In this document: in pieces, positions 47,505 through 60,640 of the stretch
Layout: every line of letters starts with the position of its first letter
Numbering within the stretch: the first letter of the stretch is position 1
NCBI GenBank assembly: GCA_951230915.1
Contig: OX579635.1
Location: 41,230,001-41,294,000, forward strand
Source: Antitrichia curtipendula
Lineage: Eukaryota; Streptophyta; Bryopsida; Hypnales; Leucodontaceae
DNA: 64,000 nt
Direction: 5' to 3'
The notes under the pieces: model-generated
The model's input: only the letters and a program-made list of their open reading frames with translations
What the model was told of the DNA's origin: nothing
The model's database searches: none
Translations under genes and position numbers: made by a program

Positions 47505-47639
47505 TGTTACCTTACATAGAGACTCGGGTGGGACTCCAAGGGCACGAGTATGGTCTCGTTCGCCCAACCCTCCTTCACAGTTCACACTCCCGCCCATTCA
47601 AACCCAAGGACATTCATCCAAGCACCCCGCATTCATCCA

Positions 47640-48383
47640 TGGGCTCTAAACCTTTGTTTCTCTGTAATTGCGGCTTCTTCAAGCCAAAGCCCTAGAAACC
47701 TCTAAAAACCTTCAAACCGTCCGTTCTTTGGAGAACGTCCTCGTCCAGATTTCCTGTTAGCTTCATCGCCGGAGCTCGCTCGCTCATCTTTATGCTCTTG
47801 GATCGCTCTTCAAAACCAGAAGCAGAACAACAAACCGAATATTATTCGGTAAGCTGGAAGTCTCCCTCATTTTCTGGTTTTTTTTCTCCTGGTTTCTGCC
47901 CTCCCTCACAACCGCATTTGGGACCTTGTTCTCGCCAATCGCCTAGGATTTCGCAATCTTTGTTCCATTGCAGACATTGACATTTTTCAGTATCGAATGG
48001 TGCTTTTGCAGTCTTACCGTATTCTAGTTTCCTGATCGGTTTTGTCATTTTCATTTTGATACGTGTTTTTTTGTTGAAGCTGTGGAGGTCTAGTTAGGTT
48101 TCGCGAGTTTAGGTACAGTTGTGACTTGATTTTTCTGAGGGTTGTAATTGTGGTAGGTTTCATGTTGTAGGCTTTTTGGTTCTTCTCGTGTTCAATGATT
48201 AAGTCAAGGTTCTGTAACGGTTAGGGTTCCCTGTTGTTCTTTTTTAACTGCGCTGATTTTTTTAGGGTTTCCTGATCGTTGCACGGGTTGGTAATGCAGG
48301 GGAGGAACTGTTGTTTGTAGAATAACACAATCGGAGTCGGAAGATTTTGGAGCTTCTTAGAGCATTGGTAGTGTGCATCAGAA
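47640..48383 (+). promoter_or_regulatory. CCT6 leader with a 5'UTR intron
   Basis: A donor (attattcg|GTAAGC) after 47848 and an acceptor (ggtaatgcag) ending at 48299 define a 451-bp leader intron with T-rich plant intron composition. The remaining leader, 48300-48383, runs straight into the ATG. The transcription start must lie upstream of 47848; C-rich sequence at 47700-47800 looks like leader. Confidence 0.6.
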
Positions 48384-49988
48384 ATGGCAATCCGGGTTGT
48401 GAATCCGAATGCGGAGATGCTGAGTAAATCGGCGGCTCTGCACATGAATATAAGTGCAGCGAAGGGGCTACAGGACGTGTTGAAGACGAACTTGGGGCCC
48501 AAGGGCACGATCAAGATGCTCGTAGGCGGTTCGGGGGACATCAAGCTCACCAAGGACGGCAACACTTTGCTGAAGGAGATGCAAATCCAAAATCCTACCG
48601 CTATCATGATAGCGCGCACCGCCGTTGCCCAGGATGATATTAGCGGAGACGGCACGACGTCCACCGTCCTTGTGATTGGGGAGCTTATGAAGCAAGCTGA
48701 GCGGTTTATTTCCGAGGGGATGCACCCGCGAGTGCTGGTGGACGGTTTCGAGATCGCAAAGAAAGCCACTCTTGAGTTTCTGGAGACCTTCAAGACTCCC
48801 GTTGCAGTCGGGGACCAGCTTGATAAGGAGTTGCTCAAAGTGGTGGCGCGGACGTCTCTCCGAACCAAGGTGCATGAGGAGCTTGCGGACAAGCTCACTG
48901 AAATTGTGGTGAATGCCGTGCTGTGTGTGCAGAAACCCGATCAGGCCATTGATTTGTTCATGGTGGAGATCATGCACATGCGGCATAAGTTTGACACCGA
49001 CACTCGTCTCGTGGAAGGTCTCGTGCTGGACCATGGCGCTCGTCACCCTGACATGAAGAAGCGAGTGGAGAATTGCTACATCTTGACATGCAATGTGTCT
49101 TTGGAATACGAGAAGAGCGAGGTGAATGCCGGATTCTTTTACCACAATGCTGAGCAGCGAGAGCGCATGGTGGCAGCGGAGCGTCGCTCTGTGGACGAGA
49201 AGGTGATAAAGATCATCAAGCTGAAGAAGAAAGTGTGTGATGGCACAGACAAAACTTTTGTAGTTATTAACCAGAAAGGCATTGATCCAGTCTCCCTCGA
49301 CTTGTTCGCACGCGAAGGCATTGTGGCTCTTCGGAGGGCCAAGCGGAGGAACATGGAGCGGCTGGTTCTGACCTGCGGTGGGGAATCTGTGGAGTCTGTG
49401 GAGGATTTGGTTCCCGAGGTGCTCGGCGAGGCTGGCGTCGTCTACGAGCACGTACTTGGCGAGGAGAAGTATACTTTTGTGGAGGATGTGAAAAACCCTC
49501 ATTCCTGCACTATTCTTATCACTGGACCTAACGATTACACGATTGCACAAATCAAGGATGCCATTCGGGATGGGCTCAGAGCAGTGAAGAATGTGATTGA
49601 AGATGAGGCTGTGATCTTGGGAGCTGGCGCTTTTGAAGTGGCTGCTCGGCAGCATTTGATGAACAATATTAGGAAGACGGTGCAAGGGAGAGCCCAGCTG
49701 GGAGTGCAGGCGTTCGCTGATGCTCTTTTGGTGATTCCCAAGACGTTAGCTGACAACTCAGGACTAGACACACAAGATGTGCTCATCAAATTACAGTCCG
49801 AGCACGATGCTGGCAATGTCGTTGGTTTGGACCAGACTACAGGAGATCCTATCGACCCCAATGTACAGGGAATTTTTGACAACTACTCCGTGAAACGGCA
49901 AATCATCACTTCAGCGCCAGTGATTGCAGCGCAGCTTCTTCTGGTGGATGAGGTTATCCGGGCTGGTCGTAACATGCGGAAGCAATGA
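48384..49988 (+). CDS. CCT6: T-complex protein 1 subunit zeta (CCT6)
   Basis: A 534-codon frame without introns. It aligns by memory with plant CCT6 from end to end ([21 protein letters not shown]-terminus [17 protein letters not shown]). The nucleotide-binding group-II chaperonin motifs are present: LGPKGTIKM near residue 37, GDGTTSTVL near 88, and [12 protein letters not shown] in the C-terminal equatorial domain. Zeta-type features include [12 protein letters not shown] and [15 protein letters not shown]. It is one of eight subunits of the cytosolic TRiC/CCT ring that folds actin, tubulin and other proteins using ATP. Plant CCT genes normally have many coding introns; here the only intron seen is in the leader, so a retrocopy with an acquired leader is possible. 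The frame is fully intact. The 405-codon antisense frame is a shadow. Confidence 0.97.
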   Translation: MAIRVVNPNAEMLSKSAALHMNISAAKGLQDVLKTNLGPKGTIKMLVGGSGDIKLTKDGNTLLKEMQIQNPTAIMIARTAVAQDDISGDGTTSTVLVIGELMKQAERFISEGMHPRVLVDGFEIAKKATLEFLETFKTPVAVGDQLDKELLKVVARTSLRTKVHEELADKLTEIVVNAVLCVQKPDQAIDLFMVEIMHMRHKFDTDTRLVEGLVLDHGARHPDMKKRVENCYILTCNVSLEYEKSEVNAGFFYHNAEQRERMVAAERRSVDEKVIKIIKLKKKVCDGTDKTFVVINQKGIDPVSLDLFAREGIVALRRAKRRNMERLVLTCGGESVESVEDLVPEVLGEAGVVYEHVLGEEKYTFVEDVKNPHSCTILITGPNDYTIAQIKDAIRDGLRAVKNVIEDEAVILGAGAFEVAARQHLMNNIRKTVQGRAQLGVQAFADALLVIPKTLADNSGLDTQDVLIKLQSEHDAGNVVGLDQTTGDPIDPNVQGIFDNYSVKRQIITSAPVIAAQLLLVDEVIRAGRNMRKQ

Positions 49989-52030
49989 CGGGATTATTAG
50001 TAGAGATTAGTCCTTGCGATGTAGGTCCTGGGGCGGAATATTGATGTCTTCCCTCATGCGAGACTATTGTCCGAGCGATTTTATTACTGGGTGGAAGTTT
50101 ATGAAAGCTCGAGTAGCTCCAAGCTGATATGTAAGACCTGCGGTACACCCACTCACACTGCTGTTCAATGTGTCGTGGATAGGAATCGGATTATGGACTA
50201 GCTTTGTTAGGATAATGACCGATTAAATTTTGAGCATACAACTTCCTGTAACAACTTGTGTTCACTTTCAATTTGGGTTTCCTTTCCATTATTCTTCACT
50301 TCGAAATGGACGTGGTCCTGAAATCATTAGGTTTCAGAATAGGCTCTTCCATCGTTTTGTACAACTCTCCATGGGCACACTTGATTTCTTTAAACCTTTA
50401 GTGCCTAGGTGATTACTATGTGGTCAGTGGGTGGTCAGAAATCGCTACAGCAGCGCCGTCAAAAGAAGCAATTCAGCATAGTTCGAGGCACCTTTTTTAA
50501 TCAAATACATTTTTGTAGAATTTTTTGGATACGACATGTAATTACTATGAATTCTCAAAGTGGAAGCTGCCTAGACCATTGAAATTGTCACATATATTTG
50601 TCATGAGACCAAAATCTAGAAAATCTGGAGTCAAACTAATCACAAGCAAGTATGAGAACAGTTTAATTGCACTTTGGGACCAAAATCTATAAAATCTGGA
50701 GTCAAACTAATTACAATCAAGTATGAGAATGGTTTAATTGCACTTTGGGGGACACTTTCAAAAGAAGTCTTACTTGTTTGAAACAGGTCCATGGATGGTC
50801 ATGAATCATTCAAAATTGATTAGCATTTGCATGAGTTTGTTGCGTTGAGAAAGAAATGACAAACAATATATAATTAACATGGTCATGAGGAAGAAATTGG
50901 TTCTAGTCAACTTTTGGGGAAAGAAGATAAAGAGAAATCACATGATTGAGTTTCATCACAATTGATGATCATATAAATAAGTTGCACAAGTGTCTACCTA
51001 AAATTTTGTTTGGATATAGTATTTCAAAGCCAAATAATCTTAATTTTTAGAAAATATGTCCAAGACGTTATTATACATTTTACATCTCTTTGATTTTTAT
51101 TACCTTGATCTTAATCCCAACTTGTGTGTAAGGGATTATTTTTTTAATAACTCATTGTAGAGTTTTGTATATTCTAAACAACCATGAACTCTAAAATTTA
51201 ATGAAAATTTGTACAATGGTGAAGCAAGTGTATAATGTGTCTTTTGTAGCTATCAAGTTCACTTATGAAAATTTTCCCTAGCATCTACTGATAACTAAAT
51301 CAAAATACATGTAAAAAATTCATTCTTTATGTTTGAAATATATTATTGCAAAAAAATTATGATTTTAAAGATGCATTATGCAACAATTACAATTTTTTTG
51401 GAGGTACGTTTCCAAGATATGTGCAATCTATATAATTAAATTGTTAGAATACACAAACTACAACATATGCATTTCAAACTATAAGTCAAGAATGTTGTCA
51501 CCCTAAAATGCCTGAGAACACATCTGATTGATTTCAAAGAGGTTTCAATGATGGATAAAAAACATTTTTTTATTCAATTTTTTTAACCCAATTTCAATAG
51601 AAGGAATTGGATATTCTCCACTTTTGAAGTTTTTGAGTTTTCTAAATTAAAAAATGACAAATCCATAAATCACCATAAAGTGTATTTTGGCAACTTCTTG
51701 TTCTTTTATCTCAATCTAAAATTTAGCCATAAAAATGATCTTTTTTAATATGAGACCAATTAATGAAGTGAATCCTACCAACTTTAGTTTTTATTTCAAT
51801 TCAAAAATTTGCTAATATCTGATTTTTGATTGCAATTAGAACTTTTGGCCCACCACCATGGAGTGCTGATTTTCTAACTGTAGATTGACACAATGGAGAA
51901 AATTTCAAATATATTGAGCCAATTTTGTATTTGATATGAAATTTCTTTAATATTTCCTCCAAAAAAATTAAAGATAATTTCAGATCTTCACCAAAAAATC
52001 TTGCAACCAAACTAAACCTTCTTTGTAGAG
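49989..52030. other. 3' flank of CCT6 and AT-rich intergenic
   Basis: The CCT6 3'UTR probably ends before about 50.4 kb. Beyond that no gene is seen, only a tandem duplication at 50.6-50.75 kb. Confidence 0.4.
50607..50749. repeat. two-copy tandem repeat of about 71 bp
   Basis: gaccaaaatctagaaaatct...gcactttggg at 50607 is repeated from 50678 with a few substitutions. Confidence 0.9.
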
Positions 52031-52115
52031 GTTCTAAAAGTGCTCAGGCTCTAAAATGGCACTTCAATGAAGTGCCATTTTCAAGAGGTGAGCCATTTTA
52101 GAGGCTTCATTTAAC
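52031..52115. repeat. GGCTCTAAAA-family foldback with a tight hairpin
   Basis: GGCTCTAAAATGGC and GCCATTTTAGAGGC form the outer ends. Inside, AAAATGGCACTTCA (52053-52066) and its exact complement (52068-52081) are separated by one base. Confidence 0.65.
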
Positions 52116-52159
52116 CCCAAAGTGACAAAGAAGACAGAAAGTGTCCTCACATAGTTTCA

Positions 52160-52640
52160 AGTCCAATTCAAAGTGCTGTAACTTTTGCATTCAAGGTCCA
52201 AATTTAATAAGACTTGTTGGGAAAGTTGCGTTCTCCCTTCTAGTTCTAGTTTGTATGGTAAAATTTTCAGATCAATACAATATGTATTGATTTTTTGGAA
52301 GCCAATCAAAGTTCACAACTTCAATTTGAGTTCACCAAACTGCATTTTAGGGCTGTAACTTCGGGGCCTTGTATCTCCTTCATACATTGCTCATTTTCAA
52401 TTTTTTTTGTTGGATTTTGTTCCCCTTGAAGTATAACTATTGTGGTAAAGTTTTCATGTCAATCCAAGTTGTTTGAATGTTTGGGAGCAATTCAAAGTTC
52501 AAAATCCTGCCATTTTTGGAGTGTAGTGAACTTTGGCGGCTTGTTTCTTTTTCATACAGAGTCCATTTTCAATAATTCTTTTTGGAAAAGTTGTGCATAC
52601 TAGTTTAGTTTTTATGGCTAAAATTTCATGTTAATCCAAG
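52160..52640. repeat. diverged tandem array, about three units of 140-180 bp
   Basis: The phrase 'caattcaaagttcacaactt' and its variants recur near 52170, 52308 and 52489. Each is followed by a 'gtaactt...cattttcaa...gtaaaattttcatgtcaat' order. Confidence 0.5.
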
Positions 52641-53095
52641 AATTAATGAGTGACTGAGAAGCATTATAGTAGAAGGAGGTTCAGCTTTAGATGTGTTTTT
52701 TGCAATTTTTCTTGCTGATTTTTGACATTTCAAAGCCGTTTCGTAAACAAAATGATTCAATTGAATGAATTTTTTTTCCACCAATGTGTTTGTATATTAG
52801 TTTTGAATTTTTTTGTAGTGTAAAGTTTTTTCATTTGAGTAGGTTTAGAAATCAAACTTCACCTCCAAATGCGTTTTTGGGAAAATTTCAGCATCCATTT
52901 TCAACACTAAAACATTATAATCTTGCAATCTATGTGGCCAAATGACTTCAAATTTTGTACATGTCATCTACAACATGTACACTACAAGATTGTACAGTTG
53001 AGATTTGTATAACTTGAAGACATTTAAATCCATAAAGCTTCAAAGCAATGATGTTTTTGAATCCTAGAAATTGAATGTCACTTCCAAGTGAAGTG

Positions 53096-53220
53096 CCATT
53101 TTAAGGAGGTTCTAAAAGTGCTTAGGCTCCTTGAATGTACACTATTTGTACATGTTGCTTTTTCATAGCCTTCAGCAATGTATAGACAATGTACATTTTA
53201 GGAGGTGAACCATTTCAACT
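53096..53220. repeat. GGCTCTAAAA-family foldback, diverged inverted copy
   Basis: 53140-53215 (aatgtacact, tttttcatagccttcagcaa, aatgtacattttaggaggtg) is the reverse complement of the middle and left arm of the 47391-47504 element. Confidence 0.6.
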
Positions 53221-53451
53221 TCCTTCAAATATTTCAAGATGTTTCACCTCCCCCAAATTCAGTTCCAGCCCTAAGATGGTCCATTTACAGACCAACTACC
53301 AAGTGTACATCTCATTTTGTATACTTGATAATCGAAGTCAAATGAGATGTACACTTGATAATCGAAGTCCTTCCCTCATAATGTGAGGGAAATTGCCCTG
53401 TTTCAACTACATTCGCTACAAGTGCAGATAATAACTGCACACAGGAAAGTG

Positions 53452-56400
53452 CTACAACTTACGGCGGAAGGGAATGACAGACTTTTTGGTGGCGAACATG
53501 GAGAAGGCTTCAGTATTGCTGGCCCACTTTTTGGTAATTGCTGATGTGGTATTCTTCTTCAGGTCTTGCTCCAATTCTTTAGACTGCTTCTTGAGCATCT
53601 CAAAAAGTGAGGGTCCACTCGGTGGTTGAGTGGGACGTTGTTTCTTTACTCCAATCGTCGATGTGGACCGGATCCCTTTGTCAGAGACACTCTTGGAAAG
53701 ACCTGGTTTCTGTATTACCAAACAAACCACCCATGTCAGGTAAGTCATACAGATCTTCAGATGCGCCCCTCGTTACAGTACCTTCCTTTTTAGCCCCAAA
53801 GGCAACTGCACCTAAAGTCAACTAAGCATTTGAGCACGCTTCCGATCATTAAATTGTCTAATTTTCAATTTAATCTTGTTATAGATTAGAAGGGAATTCC
53901 AGACTCTCTTTGCGTGCATTTTTTGGTCAGCTTATGAATAAACTAGGAATTTTCGAAGTGCTGGAAATAGGTGCGCCCAAAATCAACCCTAGGCTCTCAT
54001 GTTCCGAGGGTTACATATTAGGCAAAGATCTCGATGGGACAGTTTCACAAAATGGTCACAATGGAACAAGCCTTGTTTGGCTTTTAGTAGTCATCATGTT
54101 ATTTAAACACAATGTGACTTCGTCCAAGAAATATAGCATCCAAAATTTACAATGTTCCTTCATGGGCTAATTTATAAATGTGTACCTTCTCTTCTTGGGA
54201 TTGACCGGAGGGAAATCCATGACCACTGTTGCTGTCATCACGGCCAAACACAAATGAACGCGAACTTCCAGCTGAGCCAACATGCCTATGAGCAGGTGGA
54301 GGCAGTGACGATGAGGATGAGCTCCGTCCAAGAAATGATTGCTGCGAGTCACGAAGTAGGGTGTCAGTGAGGATCCAAAGAAAGGAAAACAGGTGGTACT
54401 CATCGAGTTCCTTGCGCTCAAATATGCACAAGGTAGGGAATAGTCCTAAAGGAACACCATACACTCGCCACGATTGTCAAGATCGGTAGAGAAGTTTACC
54501 CTTGAAGGAAGAGGTGCAGTGGTCGCTGCTCGGATCTCTGAGGGACCTGAATCAAATTATCGAAGTTTTAGTACTTCAGTCTTGCATAATTTGAAGAACT
54601 ATGCAAACATGAGTCTGGAGCACAAGAAAAAGGCACGTAAAAAAAGTGACGAATTGAAGTGGAGAGTAGTAACCAGTTTACCTGTGGTGGCTTTTATCTT
54701 CAAGTGGCCCACATTGACTTTGGTAATGAGATTAAAAACTTCTCTAGAACTCTCATCGTCTGCAGGTGATAAGAAGATAAGTTGTTCCTCCTGTTGAAAA
54801 CCTGCAGCTGTCAGAACCGAAAACCAAAATATGCAAAGCGAATATAACCTTTGTTCCGACACTTCAAAACAACGATGGAGCAGATAGAATAGGGAACGGG
54901 GCAAGTAACACTGCAACTATAGCCGCAAATGGTTAAAAGTGTCCGCTTTCATCCCTACAGGATTGAAGTCAAGGAAGGTAAAAATGAATATACCAGTTGA
55001 AAAAAATAAAATTCTACCAAATGTCTTGAAACAAAGAAATAGAAATTACTACCATGGATTATTAGCTTGTAAAGGGGACTTTCTATTTGAAGTTTTGGGT
55101 ATTTCGGGATTAAGGGCATCACTAACCGATTCTTCTAGCATGCGTTGTCTTATGATGGAATGCTCATGCTCTTCTTCGTCCTCGATGATCTCATCTTCTT
55201 CACCCACAGTCCCCTCCTTGCCAATATCCTCCGCGTCCTCGTACTCATCGAGCAAACAATCCATCTCTAGCTCCTGGCTCCTCGCTCTTTGTCGCAAACT
55301 AATTGTAGGTTCTTCTATAAGATCATCCTCCGCAGCGGGCTCATCGGCTCCCTCGTGACTGCTATTCTTGTCCAATGATTCAGAATCTCTAATATTTATA
55401 AGGTCGTCGTCTTCATCCAAACAGCTAACAATTCGGTCTCGACCTTTCCACCTCGAGCTTCGGCCTGTTCGTAACCGCTCTAGTATATCTTCGGTTTGTT
55501 CAGTGTCCTGCATAGTGCAGTACAAAAAGAGTTACGATGACCCTCTGAAGAATAGTGCCTCACTGAGAGTATGCTCAAAAATCGGAAAGTACTTATGCAA
55601 GAAAAACTACGCTCATAAGCACATAGTTTGTATATTCCAACCTGTAGGTCAAGCCACTTGCGGTGCAGAGCATCCCGGCGAGCTTTGTCTCCAGCCTTCT
55701 CCTTCTCATTGGTTGCAATAAGGTCCCGCAGATCTTCCCCGTCATCTCCTAAAACTTCTTCTTCTTCAGCATTCTCTGCCAAAATGTCTTCATCCTCATC
55801 CTCCGCCTCGTCATCAATTAGCCCCCTGACATGTGTAGCTGTTGTGTAGACCTCAGATTGCCCTGACGGTCTCACGTCTGTTACTTTGTTCTCTTGATGT
55901 TGATTGTCACGTGTCGCCCTGAACAGTACCAAGAACATCAATTTTAAGATGTGAAGAATCGATATTGTTCTGGTGAAATAGATAATGGAAAACACAGCAC
56001 ATAAGAAATCAAAGACATGGTTCAAGTACCATACCTAGGCATCAAATCCTCGTCTAGTATTTGAGTGTCAAGTCCCATTAAGTCAGTAGCCGTGGTACCC
56101 ACGGACTCAAACGGTAGAATCTCCTCAGTAGCAGTACTGAACTGTGATTCACATAAGAGATCCTACGAAAATTTACAAGAAAAGACGTCAGCTTACAAAA
56201 CAGGTGTAGCTCCTGAGACCGGCAGATTGAAGGTTGCACCAACTCCGAAAAAGACAATGATGAGTGCAAGATAGAGATCAAACCTGTGTGTCCCTAATGA
56301 TGGGACTCGGCTTCAACCATAAGTCTTCTTCGTCCGATCTGCTAGATGCCTGGCCACAAAAGATCGGGATGGCATTTTAGCAAATACATCCAATATGTAG

Positions 56401-59400
56401 TTCATTCAGTATTTCAGAACATGAAACATGAAACATCTCATTGATGGACTAACATGTTCTTACCAAATCATCACGAGTTACCCCATTTGGACCTTCTGGG
56501 ATTTTCTTGTCACAAGCACAGGCGTCATGAGCTAATCCATGTGCTTCTACAATCCCCACCCCTTCCATGTCCTGTATAAACCATCACCTGTATATCAGAC
56601 AATATTTTTGGAAATAGTACCCAGGCACAATCAAAATCGAGCGTCCCACTACAGCTCATATAGAGAATGAGAACAGGAGAACTTTTCAACGGTTCAATGA
56701 ACAAACCCTGGAGACTTCTTGGGTCGGTTTGTTATGCACTTCAACATCAAAGGCAGTTTCTGCGGTCTTCACTTCCTCGATCTTCATTACAGTTGAGCGG
56801 AAGACCTCAATTTCAACCTCTGTGGCTCCATGCACTGTCAGATCCTCGTGAGTGTTGCGACTTTCCTTTCTTCCTCGTCGAGACACTGATTTCGTCTCAG
56901 ACTCCTGCGATGAACCTGTCCCAGAGCCACTAAAACAACTCAAATTGTTGAGTACCTTAGCATTTCAATACTGCAAAATCTCCCCTACTTTCAATTTTAT
57001 AAAAAAGCGACCCAGATTAGTGAGTCATGTGCAGACTCGAAAATGGAGCACTGGAAAATACCTGCATCCCAGTTGGAGCCGCCTTTGACGGATTTTCTCC
57101 AGTACACTGGACACCGGTTTCATGACTGGTGCTGGAGCCACAAACGCCACTCCTTTTGACTCTGTAACCCAACAAAGCCAACTTCCATCGTCACAAATTG
57201 CTCAACCTCTACTGCTGAAAAAGTATGAGGTGTACGGTAGAGGATAATAAAACCGCTAGGGACCTGACCCTGTCTTCCATGCAGGTCCCTGTTACTAACA
57301 GCATCTCATCTATTCAAATACTCGGTTGGACTTATTAGCAAGTGGTGTGAGCATCACTTGGCTAAATGTCTACGGTAACTGATCTTTCTTTTTCTTCTTC
57401 TTTTTTAAAACATACGGCCTTCAGGTAACTGATCTTTGATTAGAATGAGATTGTCTAATATCACTTTTAGCGGTCTACCCCCTCAAACTTTGATATGGCA
57501 TAAGAGCGGTAAAAATTTGGTCTAAACAGATTTGGCTATTGAACCCAAAGATCTCTTCACGACAATTCATCTCCGAATAATCACATTCCTAAAAAATGTT
57601 AAAAGTGCTTATAATGATGCTTGTAGAATCCTCAACCTTAAACCTTGATGTAAAGTAACCCATAAAACCAGGAAGAGAGGGTATTAGAACACATCGGCAT
57701 TACCTCGCAGAAGCCTTTGAGATTCGGCATATATCTCCTCCCTCTTTGTTCTCTCCTCTTCCTTCTTACTCTGCGACACCACGAACGCATCATATCAGTC
57801 AAACAGTGTACGAAACCCATCGCTGATTAAGGACCCGCACCCACCATTTAGCGACTTAGCTGACTGGATTTAGTAATTGGATGACCGCGCTGCTAAAGTC
57901 GCGTAAGTTGACAAATTGGTGCCAATTCCCACCAACTAATTCCCACTGGATTTATAATCATTTTTCTAGCGTTAATAACTTCCTGCCCACTCCAACCAAG
58001 TAGCCACAAGAAAAACTTAATTCCCGTCAATCACCTTGCAGGCACATGGAAGGCTAATTAATTTCAAGCTAGCTAACCATAAGCTAGCTAGTTGTTGAAT
58101 TGTCGATTCAAAATTGGAAGAAGCTTGCGTAATTGAACATCAGAAATACAGAAACTCGAAATCGATGGCAAATACCTTTTTCTTATTCCCGTTCTGGTCG
58201 TAAATGTCAGCAAGCACTCCCTCACTTGTTTGTTTGGACTCCTTGGAAGGTTTGGCAGAGGATGCAGCTCCTGGTTTGGACATCTCAGCAACCATCTGCC
58301 TTGCTTTTTCCAAGATACTTTCCATGGACATCTCCTCTTCAGCCCAACCATCGGACCATCCTGCATTAAATCCTCCTGCACCAGCTTCGTCATTGCCCTT
58401 CTCAGAGTCCGATGCCACTCCTCTATCTTCTGGATCTTCGTCGCCAATTTCAGCATCTGAACCCTCTTTGGTTTCACTGTCGATTCTAGCGTCATTTTCA
58501 ACGCCATCCGTTGCGTCACCTTCACTCTCAAAAGTCATGCCAGTCACATGCGCTGAACATCGCTTCACGGTGTTTGATCGCTTCTTCTTGCTGAGAGGCG
58601 CAAGTTCTGATTGAACAGCTGACAGACAACAGTCAGCCTCGAATCGCCAAATAACAAATGTCAAAAGGTAACTACAACCTAGAAAAAAACATGATAGTAT
58701 ACAAGAATTTCGCATCACTCTTTACAATAAGACGAATTCCATGGTGTTGACGACTAGAATAGAAGACTACGATACAGTTGCAATACGTTTGGAAACCAAT
58801 TCACGTGAGGCGCCAAACACCAACATTTCTCCAACATATACAAATGATCTCCATACAAGCTCTTAAATTACGTTACAAATTAGTACCTTCGTTGCCATCT
58901 TTAACCAGTACCAAATGGCAAGACACAATCTGTAGAGAAGATATTCATTACTATGGGCGTCAAAGCTGGCCCACAGAGTAAGGCAGATCAGATCGCATCC
59001 CAAAGTCTAATGGGGGTTAACTGCAAACCACGGACAAGGAAGCAAGAGGTCCGACACCCCCAGGGTTATAGGGTTGCGATGATCAGAACCGAACCCGCTC
59101 TGTTAACTAATTAGTTATCACCATTGTATCTCTTTGAAGCTTCATGACCAACTTGATCCAATTGAGTTCCCTAATCAGTTGCGCTATTCATAATTGGTGT
59201 CGTAACTTTCATTCGAGGCCCACTGCTGCGCTCAGGAACCCAAATTGATCGTTTTGAATATCAAATGATGATATAAACTTTGTAAGCTAACTTGGTATGT
59301 TTCCATTAACAGAATAACAGAGAGTCAATCGGGAGTAGAAGCTGGAGAATGCTAAATCAAATTCAAGTCCGGAAGCCAACAATCTTGGATCAACCATGTC

Positions 59401-60192
59401 ATTATGCAGGGTAGGGCGACAAGCCTCCAATTCCTGCTCTGCGATTCAAAGATTTGTTACCACATTGAGGACAATGCGATTTTGTTTTCCTCAAAGTACT
59501 AACTTAGCCCCCTCACAGAACTTTAGAACACAATATCCAAATCACATTCGCTCTGACACTCGAATGTAATGTCCATTCCAATTCTGCTAGACAAAGGTGC
59601 AGGCTTACAAGAGCTAAAGAACGTTCTGGTATAGAGAGCATCTGAACAGAATTATAAATGGCTTGATTATTAATTCTCTCACCATAAAGACAGGACACAA
59701 ACATCACGAAAATGATAAAATATCACCTTCTGAGCCAACAGCAAGCTCCTCTCCATCGCTTCTAAGCCCTAGGCCACCATCCTTAACACCAAGCTCCTCT
59801 GCGTCGTGGTTTGAAAGCTCCAGGCCACTATCCCCAATAGCTTCCACACTATCCGCAACAGCCGATTCTCCTTCGACACCAACACCCTCGGTAGACTGCT
59901 TCGACATATCCACCACCGCAGCAAAAATAGTCCTCTGCACAGCTTTCCTCTTCTTGCCGTCCTCTCCGCCCTTCCCAAACCGCTTCAAAATCGCCTCCGC
60001 AGAATCCCGTCTTACATACAAATCAGTAACCAGCTTTTCAGCAACAACTTCACCAACAGGCTCCTCATTAGCCTCGATCTCCGTCTCTTTCACTTTCCTC
60101 AGTCTACGCATCTTCTTCGCAACGGGAACAGGCGATAATGGAGCGTCCGCATCTTCCATGGCAACCTGCACATCTTCCATGGCGACCTCCAT
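53452..60192 (-). CDS. Claspin/Mrc1-like replication-checkpoint mediator
   Basis: About 15 exons join in phase to 953 residues: 60192-59727, 58618-58176, 57770-57704, 57161-57062, 56929-56707, 56571-56464, 56349-56284, 56162-56035, 55918-55642, 55507-55127, 54790-54682, 54546-54500, 54341-54186, 53821-53782 and 53702-53452. Claspin landmarks are REEIYAESQRLLRESKG followed by VSSVLEKIRQRRLQ. A long acidic central part contains DDEAEDEDEDI, DDGEDLRDLIA, a KARRDALHRKWLDLQ helix and SPADDESSREVF. The C-terminal region is Ser/Lys-rich. Claspin/Mrc1 travels with the replication fork and links stalled forks to the ATR/Chk1-type kinase cascade; in plants its role is less known. The boundary between the tenth and eleventh exons and the start of the fourteenth are the least certain. 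A perfect donor GTAAGT overlaps the last codons, so an alternative C-terminus is possible. Intron-rich, no stops in the model. Confidence 0.8.
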
Positions 60193-60640
60193 CTTCAATA
60201 GGGTACCAAAAGTGGAGCAGAGTAGCTCAAAATGAGCGCTCAGGAAGGGCTATAGGCGCATTTTGGTGTTCACACACGGGGTTGATTTGCCAGAAGGATG
60301 TGATGCCGGCGAGTATGCAGATTGCAGATTGCAAAGGCACAATTGCGCAAGGAAGCTCGAGAGCTGGCCAGAGCACGGAGACGGAGCGAGGGAGGGAGAG
60401 AGAGAGGTTTGAATGAAGAGGAGTTGCGTCCGTCCGATTATTAGAGGGATGAGATCGTGGCCGTTAGACAAAGCGCGGGAGGAGAGGCTTGCAGTGGAAG
60501 AATGGCGGGTTGCGCTGCCACGTGAGCATTTCTTGGCGGGGTGACTGTGGAAATGTAAGCGGACGAACGAAGAAGTTAGTGGATGGTGTTGGATGAAGAG
60601 TGGACCCCAACTTCGGTTCGGATTGAAAATCATGTATAAT
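60193..60640 (-). promoter_or_regulatory. probable promoter and leader of the Claspin-like gene
   Basis: GC-rich compared with the DNA beyond. On the minus strand a CT-rich patch (CTCTCTCTCCCTCC) near 60390-60405 resembles the pyrimidine patches common at plant transcription starts. A CACGTG G-box lies at about 60520. Confidence 0.4.

Noticed and set aside
48468..49685. 405-codon frame antisense to CCT6
   Set aside because: Shadow of a conserved, GC-balanced gene; its protein has no recognisable domain.
54939..55849. Ser-rich plus-strand frames opposite the Claspin-like exons
   Set aside because: Complement of the acidic Glu/Asp-rich exons; the minus strand has the splice structure.
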